This document shows positions 10,001-21,978 of a stretch of 64,000 nucleotides of DNA, piece by piece. The stretch comes from Anaerohabitans sp964387285. GTDB taxonomy: Bacteria > Zhuqueibacterota > Zhuqueibacteria > Residuimicrobiales > Residuimicrobiaceae. The stretch covers positions 1 to 64,000 of the forward strand of contig CAYLWO010000006.1 of assembly GCA_964387285.1 (NCBI GenBank). The letters are read 5' to 3'. The notes below the pieces were generated by a model. The model saw only the letters and a list, made by a program, of their open reading frames with translations. It was not told the origin of the DNA and did not search any database. Both the position numbers and the translations under genes were made by a program. Each line of letters opens with the position of its first letter. The stretch's first letter is position 1.

Positions 10001-10269
10001 TTTCACTGAACAATTACCCCAATCCTTTCAATAATAAGACCATAATCGGATATGAATTGCCCTATGCCTGTAAAGTCAATTTGGCGGTCTTTGATCTCGT
10101 GGGGCAGCAGGTCAAGATTCTATTGACAGGCACTGAATCTGCAGGGCCACACACGGTGAGCCTGACTGCCATGGATCTGCCGAGTGGAGTATACTTCTAC
10201 CGGCTTACAGCCACCAGCACAGACGGCAAGAGCTACCAACTGACCAAGAAGCTGATGCTGATGAAGTAA
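7096..10269 (+). CDS. T9SS-secreted beta-propeller and CBM-like protein
   Basis: The ATG has GGAGG 5 nt upstream and starts a signal peptide (MKKAFYLFIIILNVSLG...). The protein has 1057 aa. Residues about 23-430 form three related segments, each closing with a KFE/RFE-E-ED linker (RFETREED, KFETEDQN, KFEKETED) and resembling the DxDGDGY choice-of-anchor type of beta-sandwich. Residues about 440-720 are an NHL/SMP-30-like beta-propeller. Residues about 727-804 resemble the InlB/Flg_new-type repeat (VSYSIFSGWSG...LNAIFD). Residues about 809-950 resemble a CBM4/9 carbohydrate-binding domain (VRNPEFSNGVNDW...LHFDNLALVEE). The end is a T9SS domain (NNYPNPFNNKT... to KKLMLMK). The likely role is a surface or released glycan-binding protein; the ligand is unknown. 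Confidence 0.82.
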   Translation: MKKAFYLFIIILNVSLGNLSAIQRYTLDAYWGGSLIDEDCDSYFNSQVSDLYLGVGVIANESGVFTVHVTVRFLKADQSIAGEVVQTDVINTKYAAGSNFIFPLYTLPFNLYKDIYYTNILMYDESNPLQIYLLNFANDTDLNSKRFETREEDYDRSYPHIDAITWSDENDPDVDGYVMNKRLNAIISATGDLSCAPYSVYLTTLLVKEAANLKQGGLLGILTPATPSLNWNFLVGPRPPDYIKNDLIEFGEYDIEMDVRMVPTYRSTWWNWFNHPEAMSKHKFETEDQNHATIECTKIEWADPPASVDQDGDGYRSQDMLYLETHSWSDCYYKIYYKLSHKNDYVLYKTTDPHVLDPFYEFTVKLGNTELPHGTYDLKLELYNTNTDYLVATYDEKTDPTLNDQKFEKETEDHSASPDGSANVWVLIDGDPDFTKSPFADSLMAFTSSGDKLMALEGFNICRTIGGPRSLAVADDGQSCWVCESVGDKLSKIDMAGKIIMSIPRKIAAVDLDKNGHLYSLTRTSTIYGDSILVLDAQGNFLKGAHYGGYDLVVDDAHSAVWLVGGGIINLDLNLQHQVTVDPIAWTATTVDYASDGTIWVGEGKHPDVPESKDRLLHLDQSGLILHTLDLLYRPKCLRVDRSNNSIWILSDALYRYVPGQSQLNKVDAIAGYTLSIDLYDNLVWAATALDVRSYSQTGSLKTIITGFSQNTQKFIATRKQHSSSLYILNVTQSGPGTGWIKVHNRLQKLPYTERLPIGTVLSLEAVPVSYSIFSGWSGASSSTNPIINLTMDSDKDLNAIFDLAPSYPNMVRNPEFSNGVNDWYFFVLSPAVANGLTKDGEFVVQYINGGSLMWHVQLIQWGLSLEYGKTYHVLYDAYAAATKIINGWAGKDGDPWTSYSGTHLDTISTVKTRYDYSFTMNNPTDTKARIIFDIGLTTPELHFDNLALVEETNPVRVEPIAQNAPQDVSLNNYPNPFNNKTIIGYELPYACKVNLAVFDLVGQQVKILLTGTESAGPHTVSLTAMDLPSGVYFYRLTATSTDGKSYQLTKKLMLMK

Positions 10270-10552
10270 GCTAATAGGTAATATATTAAAAGTCCACCCT
10301 ATTTTCCCTGGTTAAATGGGTATAGTAGGTGGTAGTGGTGCGTATGTCACTCTGCCCCATCAATTCCTAAAGTCATGTAAATAGAACTTGAACACAAGAT
10401 CGCCAAGGGAATCACTTCCCCGGGCGATCCAAGCCCCGAGATTCTAAATCCACCCCTTGACTTTGGCTCCATAAATTCGTAACATTTCATCAATTCATAA
10501 ACTTCCTGCCGGCCTTTTCTGAACGGCAATCAGTTAATTTCTGACATTTTTC

Positions 10553-11803
10553 ATGAACAAGACTTTTACCGACCGCGACCGGGACATTTTGCGCGGACTG
10601 GCTGAGCAACAAGCAGCTATTGCGCAACTGCCGGTTCAACAAGAAAAAGCCGAGCTCTGGCGCCGGCTCAACGACCTGCATCCTCAGCGCCCCATGGTGT
10701 GGATCAATGAGATCCCGTGGCACGAAATGAACGTCCATGACGAACTGACTCTGCAAACCTCCACACCCTGGCTGCAGAATATCGAGCAGGAGTTGCGGCG
10801 CCGGCTATATCAATGGCATCATTTGCCGGCTGACATGATTATGGATGATTATATCGCATGTCCCCATGTTTTCCACAGCACGGGCATCGGTATCAACGAA
10901 GACGTGGATATCCGCATGACCGATGAAAAATCGGATATTTACTCCCGCCACTTCCATCGGCAAATTACCGATCTCAAGGATATCGAAAAAATCAAGATGC
11001 CGACGGTAACCTATGATGCCGAAACCACAGAACAAAATTTACAAACCATGGTAAAGATTTTCGGCGATATTATTCCGGTAAAAAAAATCGGCCTCAAGGG
11101 CAAATGGTTCGCGCCCTGGGATGAACTCATACGCTGGTGGGGCGTCGAGGAGGCCATGACCGATCTGGTGGATCGACCGGAACTGGTTCATGCCGCTATC
11201 TCGCGTCTGCTGGATGCCCGGCTGCAAGAGTTGGAGCAGTGGCAGGCTCTTAACCTGCTCAGTCGCAATGACAACAATACGCGCGTGGGTTCCGGCGGTT
11301 ATGGTTATGTGAGCGAGTTGCCCGGGCAGCCGTTTAATCCTGAGCAAATACAAACAACTAATATGTGGGGCTGCTGTACGGCGCAAATTTTTTCCGGCAT
11401 CTCTGAAAAAATGCATCAGGAATTTGCTCTGCAGCACGAAAAGCGCTGGCTGGAAAAATGGGGACTGGTTTATTACGGTTGTTGCGAACCGCTGGATCTG
11501 AAAATGGGTATGCTGGCGACCATACCGAATTTGCGCAAAGTATCCATGAGTCCGGCTGTCAACCTCGAGCGCGCCGTCAATGCAGTAGGCCGTACCTACG
11601 TCTTTTCCCGCAAACCCAATCCGGCGGTGCTGGCCTGGGAAGTCTGGCATCTGAACACGGCCAGGCAGGAGCTGGCGGAATTTTTACAAATCGCAAAAGG
11701 ATGTTGCATTGAAATCATTTTAAAGGATATTTCTACGGTACATTACGAACCGCAGCGACTGTGGGAGTGGGCCACCATGGCCATGTCGCTGGTGGAGCAA
11801 TAA
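10553..11803 (+). CDS. Uroporphyrinogen decarboxylase (URO-D)-like protein
   Basis: The 416-aa soluble protein has no signal peptide. It opens with a charged helical leader (ILRGLAEQQAAIAQLPVQ) and a MVWINEIPWHEM segment that I associate with a URO-D-related family found in planctomycete- and KSB1-type genomes. These are usually annotated as URO-D or corrinoid methyltransferase-like TIM barrels rather than heme enzymes. The sequence GCCEPLDLKMGMLATIPNLRK matches the late-barrel region, where related methyltransferases bind substrate or metal through His/Cys. No corrinoid protein or heme gene is adjacent, so true HemE function is unlikely. No clear Shine-Dalgarno precedes the ATG, so the start is uncertain. 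Confidence 0.6.
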   Translation: MNKTFTDRDRDILRGLAEQQAAIAQLPVQQEKAELWRRLNDLHPQRPMVWINEIPWHEMNVHDELTLQTSTPWLQNIEQELRRRLYQWHHLPADMIMDDYIACPHVFHSTGIGINEDVDIRMTDEKSDIYSRHFHRQITDLKDIEKIKMPTVTYDAETTEQNLQTMVKIFGDIIPVKKIGLKGKWFAPWDELIRWWGVEEAMTDLVDRPELVHAAISRLLDARLQELEQWQALNLLSRNDNNTRVGSGGYGYVSELPGQPFNPEQIQTTNMWGCCTAQIFSGISEKMHQEFALQHEKRWLEKWGLVYYGCCEPLDLKMGMLATIPNLRKVSMSPAVNLERAVNAVGRTYVFSRKPNPAVLAWEVWHLNTARQELAEFLQIAKGCCIEIILKDISTVHYEPQRLWEWATMAMSLVEQ

Positions 11804-11900
11804 CCTTGCGGCTGTGCAAAAAGTCCAAATATCGTTGAAATCAAGTAAAAAGGTGGAATCATAAATAAAAATAATAACCATCAACGCTTTGTTTTTTAGG

Positions 11901-11956
11901 GTATGTAGTGCCGGCTTCAGCCGGAGAAATTTCCGGCTAAAGCCGGTACTACATAC
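11901..11956. repeat. Palindromic intergenic repeat (REP-like)
   Basis: Two arms of about 25 nt (11901-11925 and 11932-11956) read GTATGTAGTGCCGGCTTCAG... and its near-perfect complement, with a 6-nt A/T-rich centre. The arms contain nested CCGGCT/AGCCGG pairs. It lies 98 nt after the URO-D-like gene and 112 nt before carB. Its symmetry and intergenic position are typical of dispersed REP-type repeats. It has no immediate T-run, although CTTTTTGG lies about 10 nt downstream. Confidence 0.65.
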
Positions 11957-12067
11957 AGAAAGTTATCTTTTTGGACAACCTTTCGGAATAACACGCTTCC
12001 ATTATTTTTTGAACAACCGCAAGGTTTTGTAGATCGCTCGAAAACAATACATCAAATAGGACAGAAT

Positions 12068-14456
<2,389 letters not shown>

Positions 14457-14460
<4 letters not shown>

Positions 14461-17400
14461 TCCATACTAATCTGAATTTCCACCCGGTCATTGCGAACTG
14501 GTTTCAACAGCGCTACGGCACAGCCAGTCCTCCGCAGGAAAAGGGCTGGCCGGCTATTGCGGCCGGTCAGCACACTCTGATTCTGGCGCCGACCGGTTCC
14601 GGCAAAACCCTGGCTGCGTTTTTATGGAGCATCGATCAGTTGTTTCGCCTCAGCCAGCAACAGAGTGCGGAAGCGTTTACCAAGAATAAAACCGGCGTGC
14701 ACACGCTCTACGTCTCTCCTTTAAAAGCACTGAACAACGACATCCATTATAATCTGCAGGAACCGTTGCACGGCATCCACGCTGCGGCAGAAGCGCAAGG
14801 ACTGACTCCCAAGCCGATTCGAGCCGCCTTGCGAACCGGCGACACTACCGCCAGTGATCGGCAAAAATTGTTGCGCCGACCCCCGCATATTTTGATTACG
14901 ACGCCAGAATCGTTGTACCTGTTGGTGACCTCTATCAAGGGCCGCGAACTGTTTCGCCACCTGCGTTACGTCATTATTGATGAAATTCACAGTGTGTGCA
15001 ATAACAAACGCGGGGTTCATCTTTCTCTCTCTCTGGAACGGCTGAGCCGTCTATCCGGCCAGGAACCGCAGCGCATTGGCCTGTCTGCCACGCAAAAACC
15101 GCTGGAAAAGGTAGCGGCCTTTCTCGGCGGCCAGGCCGGGCAACCGCGTCCGGTGACCATTGTGGATTGTGGCCAGAAACGGGCAATGGCATTGTCAGTG
15201 GTCTCTCCTGTGGACAATTTCGGCGATCTTCCGGAAGCCTCGGTATGGCCGGCGGTTATACGGAAATTGTACGAACTGATCCTCTGCCATCGCACCACGC
15301 TGATCTTTGTTAATATGCGAGCGCAAGCGGAAAAGCTCAGCCGACAAATCAATGAATGGCATCAGCAACAGACCGGCAACACAGAGCAAGAGATCTGCCA
15401 GGCGCATCACGGCAGCATTTCCCGAGAGATGCGCCATCAGGTGGAAGCCAAACTGAAACAAGGAAACCTGGCTGCTGTCGTAGCCACTGCTTCCCTGGAA
15501 CTGGGCATCGATATCGGCAGCATTGACCTGGTCGTTCAAGTCGAGTCGCCCAAATCCGTTTCTTCAGCCCTGCAGCGCGTCGGTCGCAGCGGCCACATGC
15601 TGCATGCTGTCGGCAAAGGGTGTATGATCCCGCTTTACCCGGCTGATCTGGACGACTGTCTGGCCGTCACCCGAGCCATGCTACAAGCCGACATCGAAGA
15701 GACCGTCATTCCGGAAAATTGTCTCGATGTGCTGGCGCAACAAATCGTTGCCGAAGTCGCCATGGAATCGTGGGAACGGCATGCGCTTTATCAGCTGTTC
15801 CGGCAAAGCTACTGTTATCGCGAACTGTGTGAAAATGCCTTCAACCAAACAGTGGAAATGTTGTCCGGGAAGTACAGCGATGAACCTTTGACCGGTTTGC
15901 AGCCGCGGTTGTCCTGGGATCGGATCGATGACCGTTTGATCAGCCGGCCTAACAGCCGCATGCTGGCGGTGATGAACATGGGCTCCATACCTGATCGCGG
16001 TTATTATGCAGTCTATCTCGGCGACAGTAGGCAAAAACTGGGCGAAGTAGAAGAAGAATTTGTTTTTGAATCCAAGGTCGGCGATTCTTTTTTTCTCGGC
16101 AACAACGAATGGCGCATTCAACAAATCGACCGCAATGAAATCCGCGTGAACGCGATAAAAGCCGTCAAACCACGTCCGCCTTTTTGGAAAGGGGAATCGC
16201 TGTTCAAGAGTTATGATGCGGCTTTGCGCGTGGGTCGTTTTCGCGCTGAAACGTTGGCGCATCCCGACGCCGAGGCTTGGCTTATGCAGACCTGCTGCTG
16301 TGATGCAGCGGCAGCAGACAACCTGATGCAATACCTGCGGCGCCAACAAAAGAGCACCGGCATGGCGCCTACCGACAGCGTGATCGTGGTGGAGCAGTTT
16401 CAGGATGCCTCCTCCATTCCCCATGTGCTGGTCCACGCGCCGTTCGGCAGCCGGGTCATGGGCGCCTGGGCCATGCTGTTGTCAGCGCTGTTGGAAAAAG
16501 AATTCGGCATGGAATTTCAATATGCTTTTGACGACGACGGCATGCTCTTTCGCTTTCCGGATTGCGTGGCGCCGCCGGACATGCAAAAATATTTTTCACT
16601 AGCCGTCGCAGAAGCGAAACAACTGCTGTTGCAGGGACTCGCGTCCAGTCCCATTTTCAGTATCCGATTCCGGCATAATGCCGCGCGCAGCCTTATTTTG
16701 CCGAAATCACGGCCGGGCAAACGCATACCCTTGTGGTTGCAGCGACTGCGCAGTGCCGATCTGTTACAGACTGTGCGCAAGCATCCTGATTTTCCCATTT
16801 TGGTGGAAACCTATCGCGATTGTCTGGAAGATGTGTTTGACTGGCCCACGCTGCGCGAGCTGTTGCCGAGAATTGCAAACCAGGATATCCATATCCATTA
16901 TGCCCACACAGCCGTCCCGTCACCCATGGCTGCGGGTCTGATGTTTCGTTTTCTAGCCGGACATCTATATGAAGAAGACCGGCTGCGCATCTCTAATCAG
17001 GCAGCAGAGGTCAGCAACGAATTACTGGCAGAGGTCCTGCGACGCGACCAATTGCCGGCCATCCTTACCCATGCATTGGTGCAAGAGGTTGAAAAACGCT
17101 GGCAACATATGACCTATGAAAGCCAGGCGCGCGATGCAGAAGAATTGTTGGGTATTATCGAGCAATTGGGACCAATGACGCCGGCGGATTTGCAGGTGCG
17201 TTGCCGAGAAAATCCGACGGTCTGGTTGGAAAAACTGGAAAAGGATCAGCGCATTGTCTATCATGCAGAGACGGGGTGGCGCAGCGTTAGCTGGGTAGAC
17301 AATGCCGATCCTGAAAAGATAGTCTTACGCATATTGTCTTGCCGTGCTCCTCTGACTTGCGCCGAGATAATGCAAACAACCGGTCTGCCGTCACAGATCG

Positions 17401-18803
17401 TGTCAGATGTGCTGGCCAGGCTGACAGCAGAACGTCGGCTGGTAAGCGGCGTCCTTTTCGAAGACCGTGATGATTCTGTTTGGTGCACGGTGGATCGCTT
17501 TGCAGAATTATATCGCCGCGCCATCCATCAGCGCCGCCAATGGGAGCAGCCGGCTGACAGTTCGGCTCTGTTGCACGCGTTGCTGTCGAGTCACGCACAG
17601 GACCTGCAATTACTTTATACAGGCTATTATCTTCCCAGCAAATCTCTTGAAAGAGATTTGCTGATAAACGAACCGGAAACGACCGCACTGGTCGATCTTG
17701 AAGAATCCATCGCCCATGGCGAGACGGTTGTACTAGCCAGGCGCAACTATGAAACTGGCCGCATATTAATCACCTTCTGGCCGGCCGGACGCGGTCATGT
17801 TTTCACAAATCGCGGCGAGTTGGCGGAAAAAACCACCAGGTTGACAAGCGACGGAAAAAAGGTGCATCAATTTTTACATGAAAACGGCGCCAGTTTCCCG
17901 CGCAGTATCGGCGATGCTGTCGGTTTCTCCATGCTGCAGGTGTTTGCGGCGCTGAAAGAACTTGCCTGCCTGGGCCTGGCCAGTTGTGATCATTATGCTA
18001 ATTTTATCTCGGTTCTTGAAACCGAGTATTCGGTCGAAACCCAACCGGCAACAACTCCTTTTCACTTGCGCAGCAAACCCAGCCGCTCGCATGTGCGTCA
18101 ACGGGTTCAACAGCAACAGGGACGCTGGTTTCTCATCAGCAGCTTTAGCGTCCTGGGTCGGGAAATGAATGCCGACCAACAGGCGGAACAGCAGGCGCGC
18201 CTGCTGCTCCATCGTTATGGCATGGTAGTCAAAGAAGTCTGGCGCCGCGAACAGGGCCTGCTGTCCTGGCCCAGGCTTTTTCATGCTTTGAAGCGTTTGG
18301 AGTGGCAAGGAGAAATACGCCGGGGATATTTTGTGCAAGGTCTCTCCGGCATACAATTCGCCTTTTCGGATTTCCTTAAACATATGCGCAATCCAGCGCC
18401 GCAAAACGCGGATATGATTCTACTCGCCACATTGCATCCTTTTTGGGCAGTACTGGCCTTGCAGCTGAAAAACAACTTGCTAAATAACGAAAAAAGTATC
18501 GATATTACCAGGGCAGCCGGCAATCATCTTTGTTTTTATAATAATCAACCGATTGCATTTATAGAGAGTTATGGCCGGCGCATACAGACAACACAATACT
18601 TCCAGCCGGATATGGGGGCGCTGCTGGTGGAAAAAATAAAACTCTGGATGCGTTTACCGGATCCGGCCCGGCCGCGCAAGCGCATTGAATTAGAACAGAT
18701 CGACGAATTGCCCGCAGGTTCTCATGCCCTGGCTTCCGCTTTTTTGGCGTGTGGTTTTGAACAGGAAGGGGAAACGCTGGCTTTATGGCCTTCCGGTGTA
18801 TAA
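14457..18803 (+). CDS. lhr: Lhr-family superfamily 2 helicase
   Basis: This 1448-aa protein starts at a GTG (14457) that overlaps the carB TGA by 4 nt (GTGA), with AAGGA just upstream, so the two genes are probably co-translated. It contains the DEAD/DEAH-type motifs: Walker A PTGSGKT (residues 45-51), TTPESLYLL, DEIH (175-178), LSATQ, and the second RecA domain with ASLELGIDIG and LQRVGRSGH. Behind the core lie the long winged-helix and C-terminal Lhr regions. Bacterial Lhr is an ATP-dependent 3'-5' DNA/RNA-DNA helicase linked to DNA repair. The length is close to the roughly 1500 aa of E. coli Lhr. A carB-lhr link is not a known functional pairing. Confidence 0.9.
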
Positions 18804-18861
18804 CGATTCGATTGCGGAATATCGTACATGCAAAAATGCCGGTGCATTTTTTAGGAAATTA

Positions 18862-21800
18862 ATGATGAAACGAATTTGGCTATTATTCTTCATAGTTAGT
18901 GCGTGTATATCCAACTTTTCGGTCTTGGCCCAGGATTTCAACAAACTGGATCCCCGTTTCCAGGCATTGCTCGGCCGCGAACTTTCGGATCCGAAACTGC
19001 CGACCGAAGCGCCTTTGCTGAACAGGCTCGACGGTTTGCGCGACGGCAAGCCGCTGTATGCCGCCATCATCTATACGAAAAACGCGGCCCAGCTCAAAGC
19101 AGCCGGCATACCCCTGAACACCCTGCATACAAATTTCGCCACTGCGCGACTCACAGCTGCGGACCTGTTTAAACTCGCGCAAACGGACGGCTCCTTTTTC
19201 GTAGCGCCGGCTCAGGAAGAACATCTTCTGAACGATTTGACGCAAGGCAGCAGCGGCGCCGCATTGCTGCACAGCGGCTTTGTCAATAAAACGGCGTACA
19301 AAGGACAAAACGTCCTCGTATGCATTATCGACACCGGCATTGATTGGACGCATAAAGATTTCCGCGCACCCGGCGATACAACCAAAAGCCGCGTTTTGTA
19401 TATTTGGGATCAAACCTTGACAGCCATTTCCGGAGAAAGCACACCCGGTGAAACCGGGTGCAACTATGGCGTCGAATATACCAAAACGCATATCGACAAT
19501 GAATTGGACGGCACCCCGCCCGGTTATGTGCGTGAAAAAGACACCAATGGTCACGGCACTCATGTCTCAGGCATAGCCGCGAGCAACGGTTATGCTTCGC
19601 CGGACTCGGTCAAATATAGCGGTGGCGCGCCGGCGGCGGACCTGCTGATCGTCAAAGCAGGCAACGGCTCTTTCAGCACCAGCAACATTATTGACGCCAT
19701 CTCTTATGCGCAACAAAAGGCCGCCAGCCTGGGCAAGGCGTGCGTCATCAATATGAGCCTTGGCTCAGATGCCGGCTCCCACGACGGCACAGATGCCAAA
19801 AGTCAGGCTGTTGATGAGTTTTGCGGCTCTGGTCGTGCCGTAGCCTTGTCCGCCGGCAACTCGGGCGACCTGGCTATTCACATCTCTGCCACAGTAGCAG
19901 CCAATGATTCAAGCACCGTCACTTTTACGGTGCCCAGTTATACCGCCAACCCTCCCATTGTCGGTCCTGGTGATAATTTCATTTTCGATCTCTGGCTGGA
20001 CAACGATCAGGGTGTAACGGCGCGCGTCATTACGCCTAATGGCTATCGCGTTACCCAGACAGCCGACGGTTATAGCAACATCAACACCAATGACGGTTAC
20101 GTTTATTTGGACAATTATATCAGCAGCCAGAACAATGATCGCAATGTGCTCATGTATATCCATGATGGAACTTTGTACAATAAAAATCCCAAAGCAGGCA
20201 CATGGACTTTGCGCATTATCAATCCCAACGCGCAAGCTGTCGCCTGGCACGGCTGGCTTTATGATTATTCCATCGGCACCAACAGCACGGTCACGCTTAA
20301 CAGCGGCAACACCAGTTACACGCTGAGCAATACTGCCAGCGAAGCGATCATTGTCGGCTCTTATGTACATCGCTGGATGTGGCAGGCTTATGACGCCAGC
20401 ACTTATTCCTATGGTACTCCCAATCGCACGGACAATATTTCCTCCTTTAGCGGCATCGGTCCCACGCGTACAGGAGGGCAGAAACCGGACATCACTGCAC
20501 CGGGCCAAGGTGTGGTCTCGGCGCGTTCCAAGGACGTCACGATCGATGCCTCCTGGCTCGTGGCCGGAGGAAAACATTTTATAAACCAGGGCACCAGCAT
20601 GTCTTCTCCTGCTGTAGCCGGTTTAGCTGCCTTGCTGTTGCAGCAAAATCCGAGTCGCTCCGCAGATCAAGTCAAAAGCCTGCTGACGCAGACCGCGGAT
20701 CAGGACAGCTATACCGGCAGCGTTTGGAACGCCACCTGGGGATACGGCAAAGTGAATGTCTTTGATGCCATGGTGCAAGCCGTCAACGGCAACATGAGCT
20801 CTGATAAAAAGTGCTTGCAGTATGACCTGCAAAACGGCGACGGTGCGCGGTCTATTGGCAGCGGACAAAAAATCAGCGTGCGTTTTTCTCCGGATCTGTT
20901 TGGTCGTGTGGCCGGTTGCTTTTTCCACCCCTATAGCAGTTTTAACCTGACCGGGCCGGTCTGTTTTGAAGTCTGGAGCGATAATGGCAGCGGCCGGCCG
21001 CTGGCCGCCATCAGTCGGACCAAGCTGCTGCCGGTGCATAAGGTGCTTAAATCCAGCTGGAATTATGTCGACCTGGCGGATTGTGATGTTATGGTAGAGC
21101 CGGGCCAGGAATATCATATGGTGTTGTACAGTTACAACAGCTCTAACACCTATTCCTTTATGCACGATAACGGTGATCCGACCGATCGCTCTTCTATTTA
21201 TAACGGCAGCAGCTGGAGCGCTGTAACCAGTTACGATTTTCGCATCCGTCCTGTGGTCGCGCGGCGCGGCGTCATGGTGCAAAGCAAGCTCTATCTCCAA
21301 GGTCCCTATGATGCGGTCAATCATCGCATGACCACGCTGCTCAACAGCGGCAACCATATCCCTGAAACTTCTCCCTATGACGAGGACAATCGTACGGTCG
21401 CCTCTGTTCCAGCAGATGCGGTTGATTGGGTTTTGTTGCAGCTCAAAACCGCACCGGCGGGCGCCGCGCTCGTATCTCAAAGCGCCTTTCTTGACAAATA
21501 CGGCTGCCTGGTCAGCGACGACGGCCTGGTAGATAAAATCATGCTGGAAATTGAATCCGCAGACTATTATCTCACTGTTCGGCACCGCAACCATTTTATC
21601 GCACAAAGCAGCTCCCGTCATACGCTGGCGGGCAATGCCACCATGCTGTACGATTTTTCCTCCGCAGCGGACCATTTTGTCGATACCGATGCAGCCGTGC
21701 AGCTGGAAACCGGTGTTTGGGGAATCCGGGCAGGGGATATCAATCAGGACGGCATTTTGACGACAAGGGATTATGTGCCCTGGTATCGTTCGTGGATAAA

Positions 21801-21915
21801 CAGCGAGACCGGATATCGGGATGAGGATTTTAATCTGGATGGCAGCGTTGGAACAGCGGATTATCAGATGTGGCGCAACAATACCCAGGCGGGCGCAAAA
21901 AATAGATTGCCCTGA
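18862..21915 (+). CDS. Secreted subtilisin-family (S8) serine peptidase
   Basis: The start at 18862 follows AGGA (18853-18856) and begins a signal peptide (MMKRIWLLFFIVSACISNFSVLAQ). An ATG further upstream lies inside lhr and adds an implausible leader. The protein has 1017 aa. The catalytic triad is visible: Asp157 in IDTGIDW, His231 in GHGTHVSG, Ser579 in GTSMSSPAVAG. A beta-rich insertion (residues about 335-515) separates His and Ser. After the peptidase domain comes a module beginning KLYLQGPYD, containing VDWVLLQL and YYLTVRHRNH, then two EF-hand-like loops (DINQDG, DFNLDG) spaced like a dockerin, ending at NRLP. It lacks the NYPNPFN domain. The same C-terminal module ends the protein at 35695-38214. 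Confidence 0.88.
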   Translation: MMKRIWLLFFIVSACISNFSVLAQDFNKLDPRFQALLGRELSDPKLPTEAPLLNRLDGLRDGKPLYAAIIYTKNAAQLKAAGIPLNTLHTNFATARLTAADLFKLAQTDGSFFVAPAQEEHLLNDLTQGSSGAALLHSGFVNKTAYKGQNVLVCIIDTGIDWTHKDFRAPGDTTKSRVLYIWDQTLTAISGESTPGETGCNYGVEYTKTHIDNELDGTPPGYVREKDTNGHGTHVSGIAASNGYASPDSVKYSGGAPAADLLIVKAGNGSFSTSNIIDAISYAQQKAASLGKACVINMSLGSDAGSHDGTDAKSQAVDEFCGSGRAVALSAGNSGDLAIHISATVAANDSSTVTFTVPSYTANPPIVGPGDNFIFDLWLDNDQGVTARVITPNGYRVTQTADGYSNINTNDGYVYLDNYISSQNNDRNVLMYIHDGTLYNKNPKAGTWTLRIINPNAQAVAWHGWLYDYSIGTNSTVTLNSGNTSYTLSNTASEAIIVGSYVHRWMWQAYDASTYSYGTPNRTDNISSFSGIGPTRTGGQKPDITAPGQGVVSARSKDVTIDASWLVAGGKHFINQGTSMSSPAVAGLAALLLQQNPSRSADQVKSLLTQTADQDSYTGSVWNATWGYGKVNVFDAMVQAVNGNMSSDKKCLQYDLQNGDGARSIGSGQKISVRFSPDLFGRVAGCFFHPYSSFNLTGPVCFEVWSDNGSGRPLAAISRTKLLPVHKVLKSSWNYVDLADCDVMVEPGQEYHMVLYSYNSSNTYSFMHDNGDPTDRSSIYNGSSWSAVTSYDFRIRPVVARRGVMVQSKLYLQGPYDAVNHRMTTLLNSGNHIPETSPYDEDNRTVASVPADAVDWVLLQLKTAPAGAALVSQSAFLDKYGCLVSDDGLVDKIMLEIESADYYLTVRHRNHFIAQSSSRHTLAGNATMLYDFSSAADHFVDTDAAVQLETGVWGIRAGDINQDGILTTRDYVPWYRSWINSETGYRDEDFNLDGSVGTADYQMWRNNTQAGAKNRLP

Positions 21916-21978
21916 TTGGATAAAATATTTTCAAACACAATATTCCGTAGCACACGCCTCCGGCTTGTGCCGCCATTC

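Noticed and set aside
21940..21978. Terminator between the subtilase and the alpha/alpha-barrel gene
   Set aside because: Only a 5-bp GCACA/TGTGC stem with no T-run is present.
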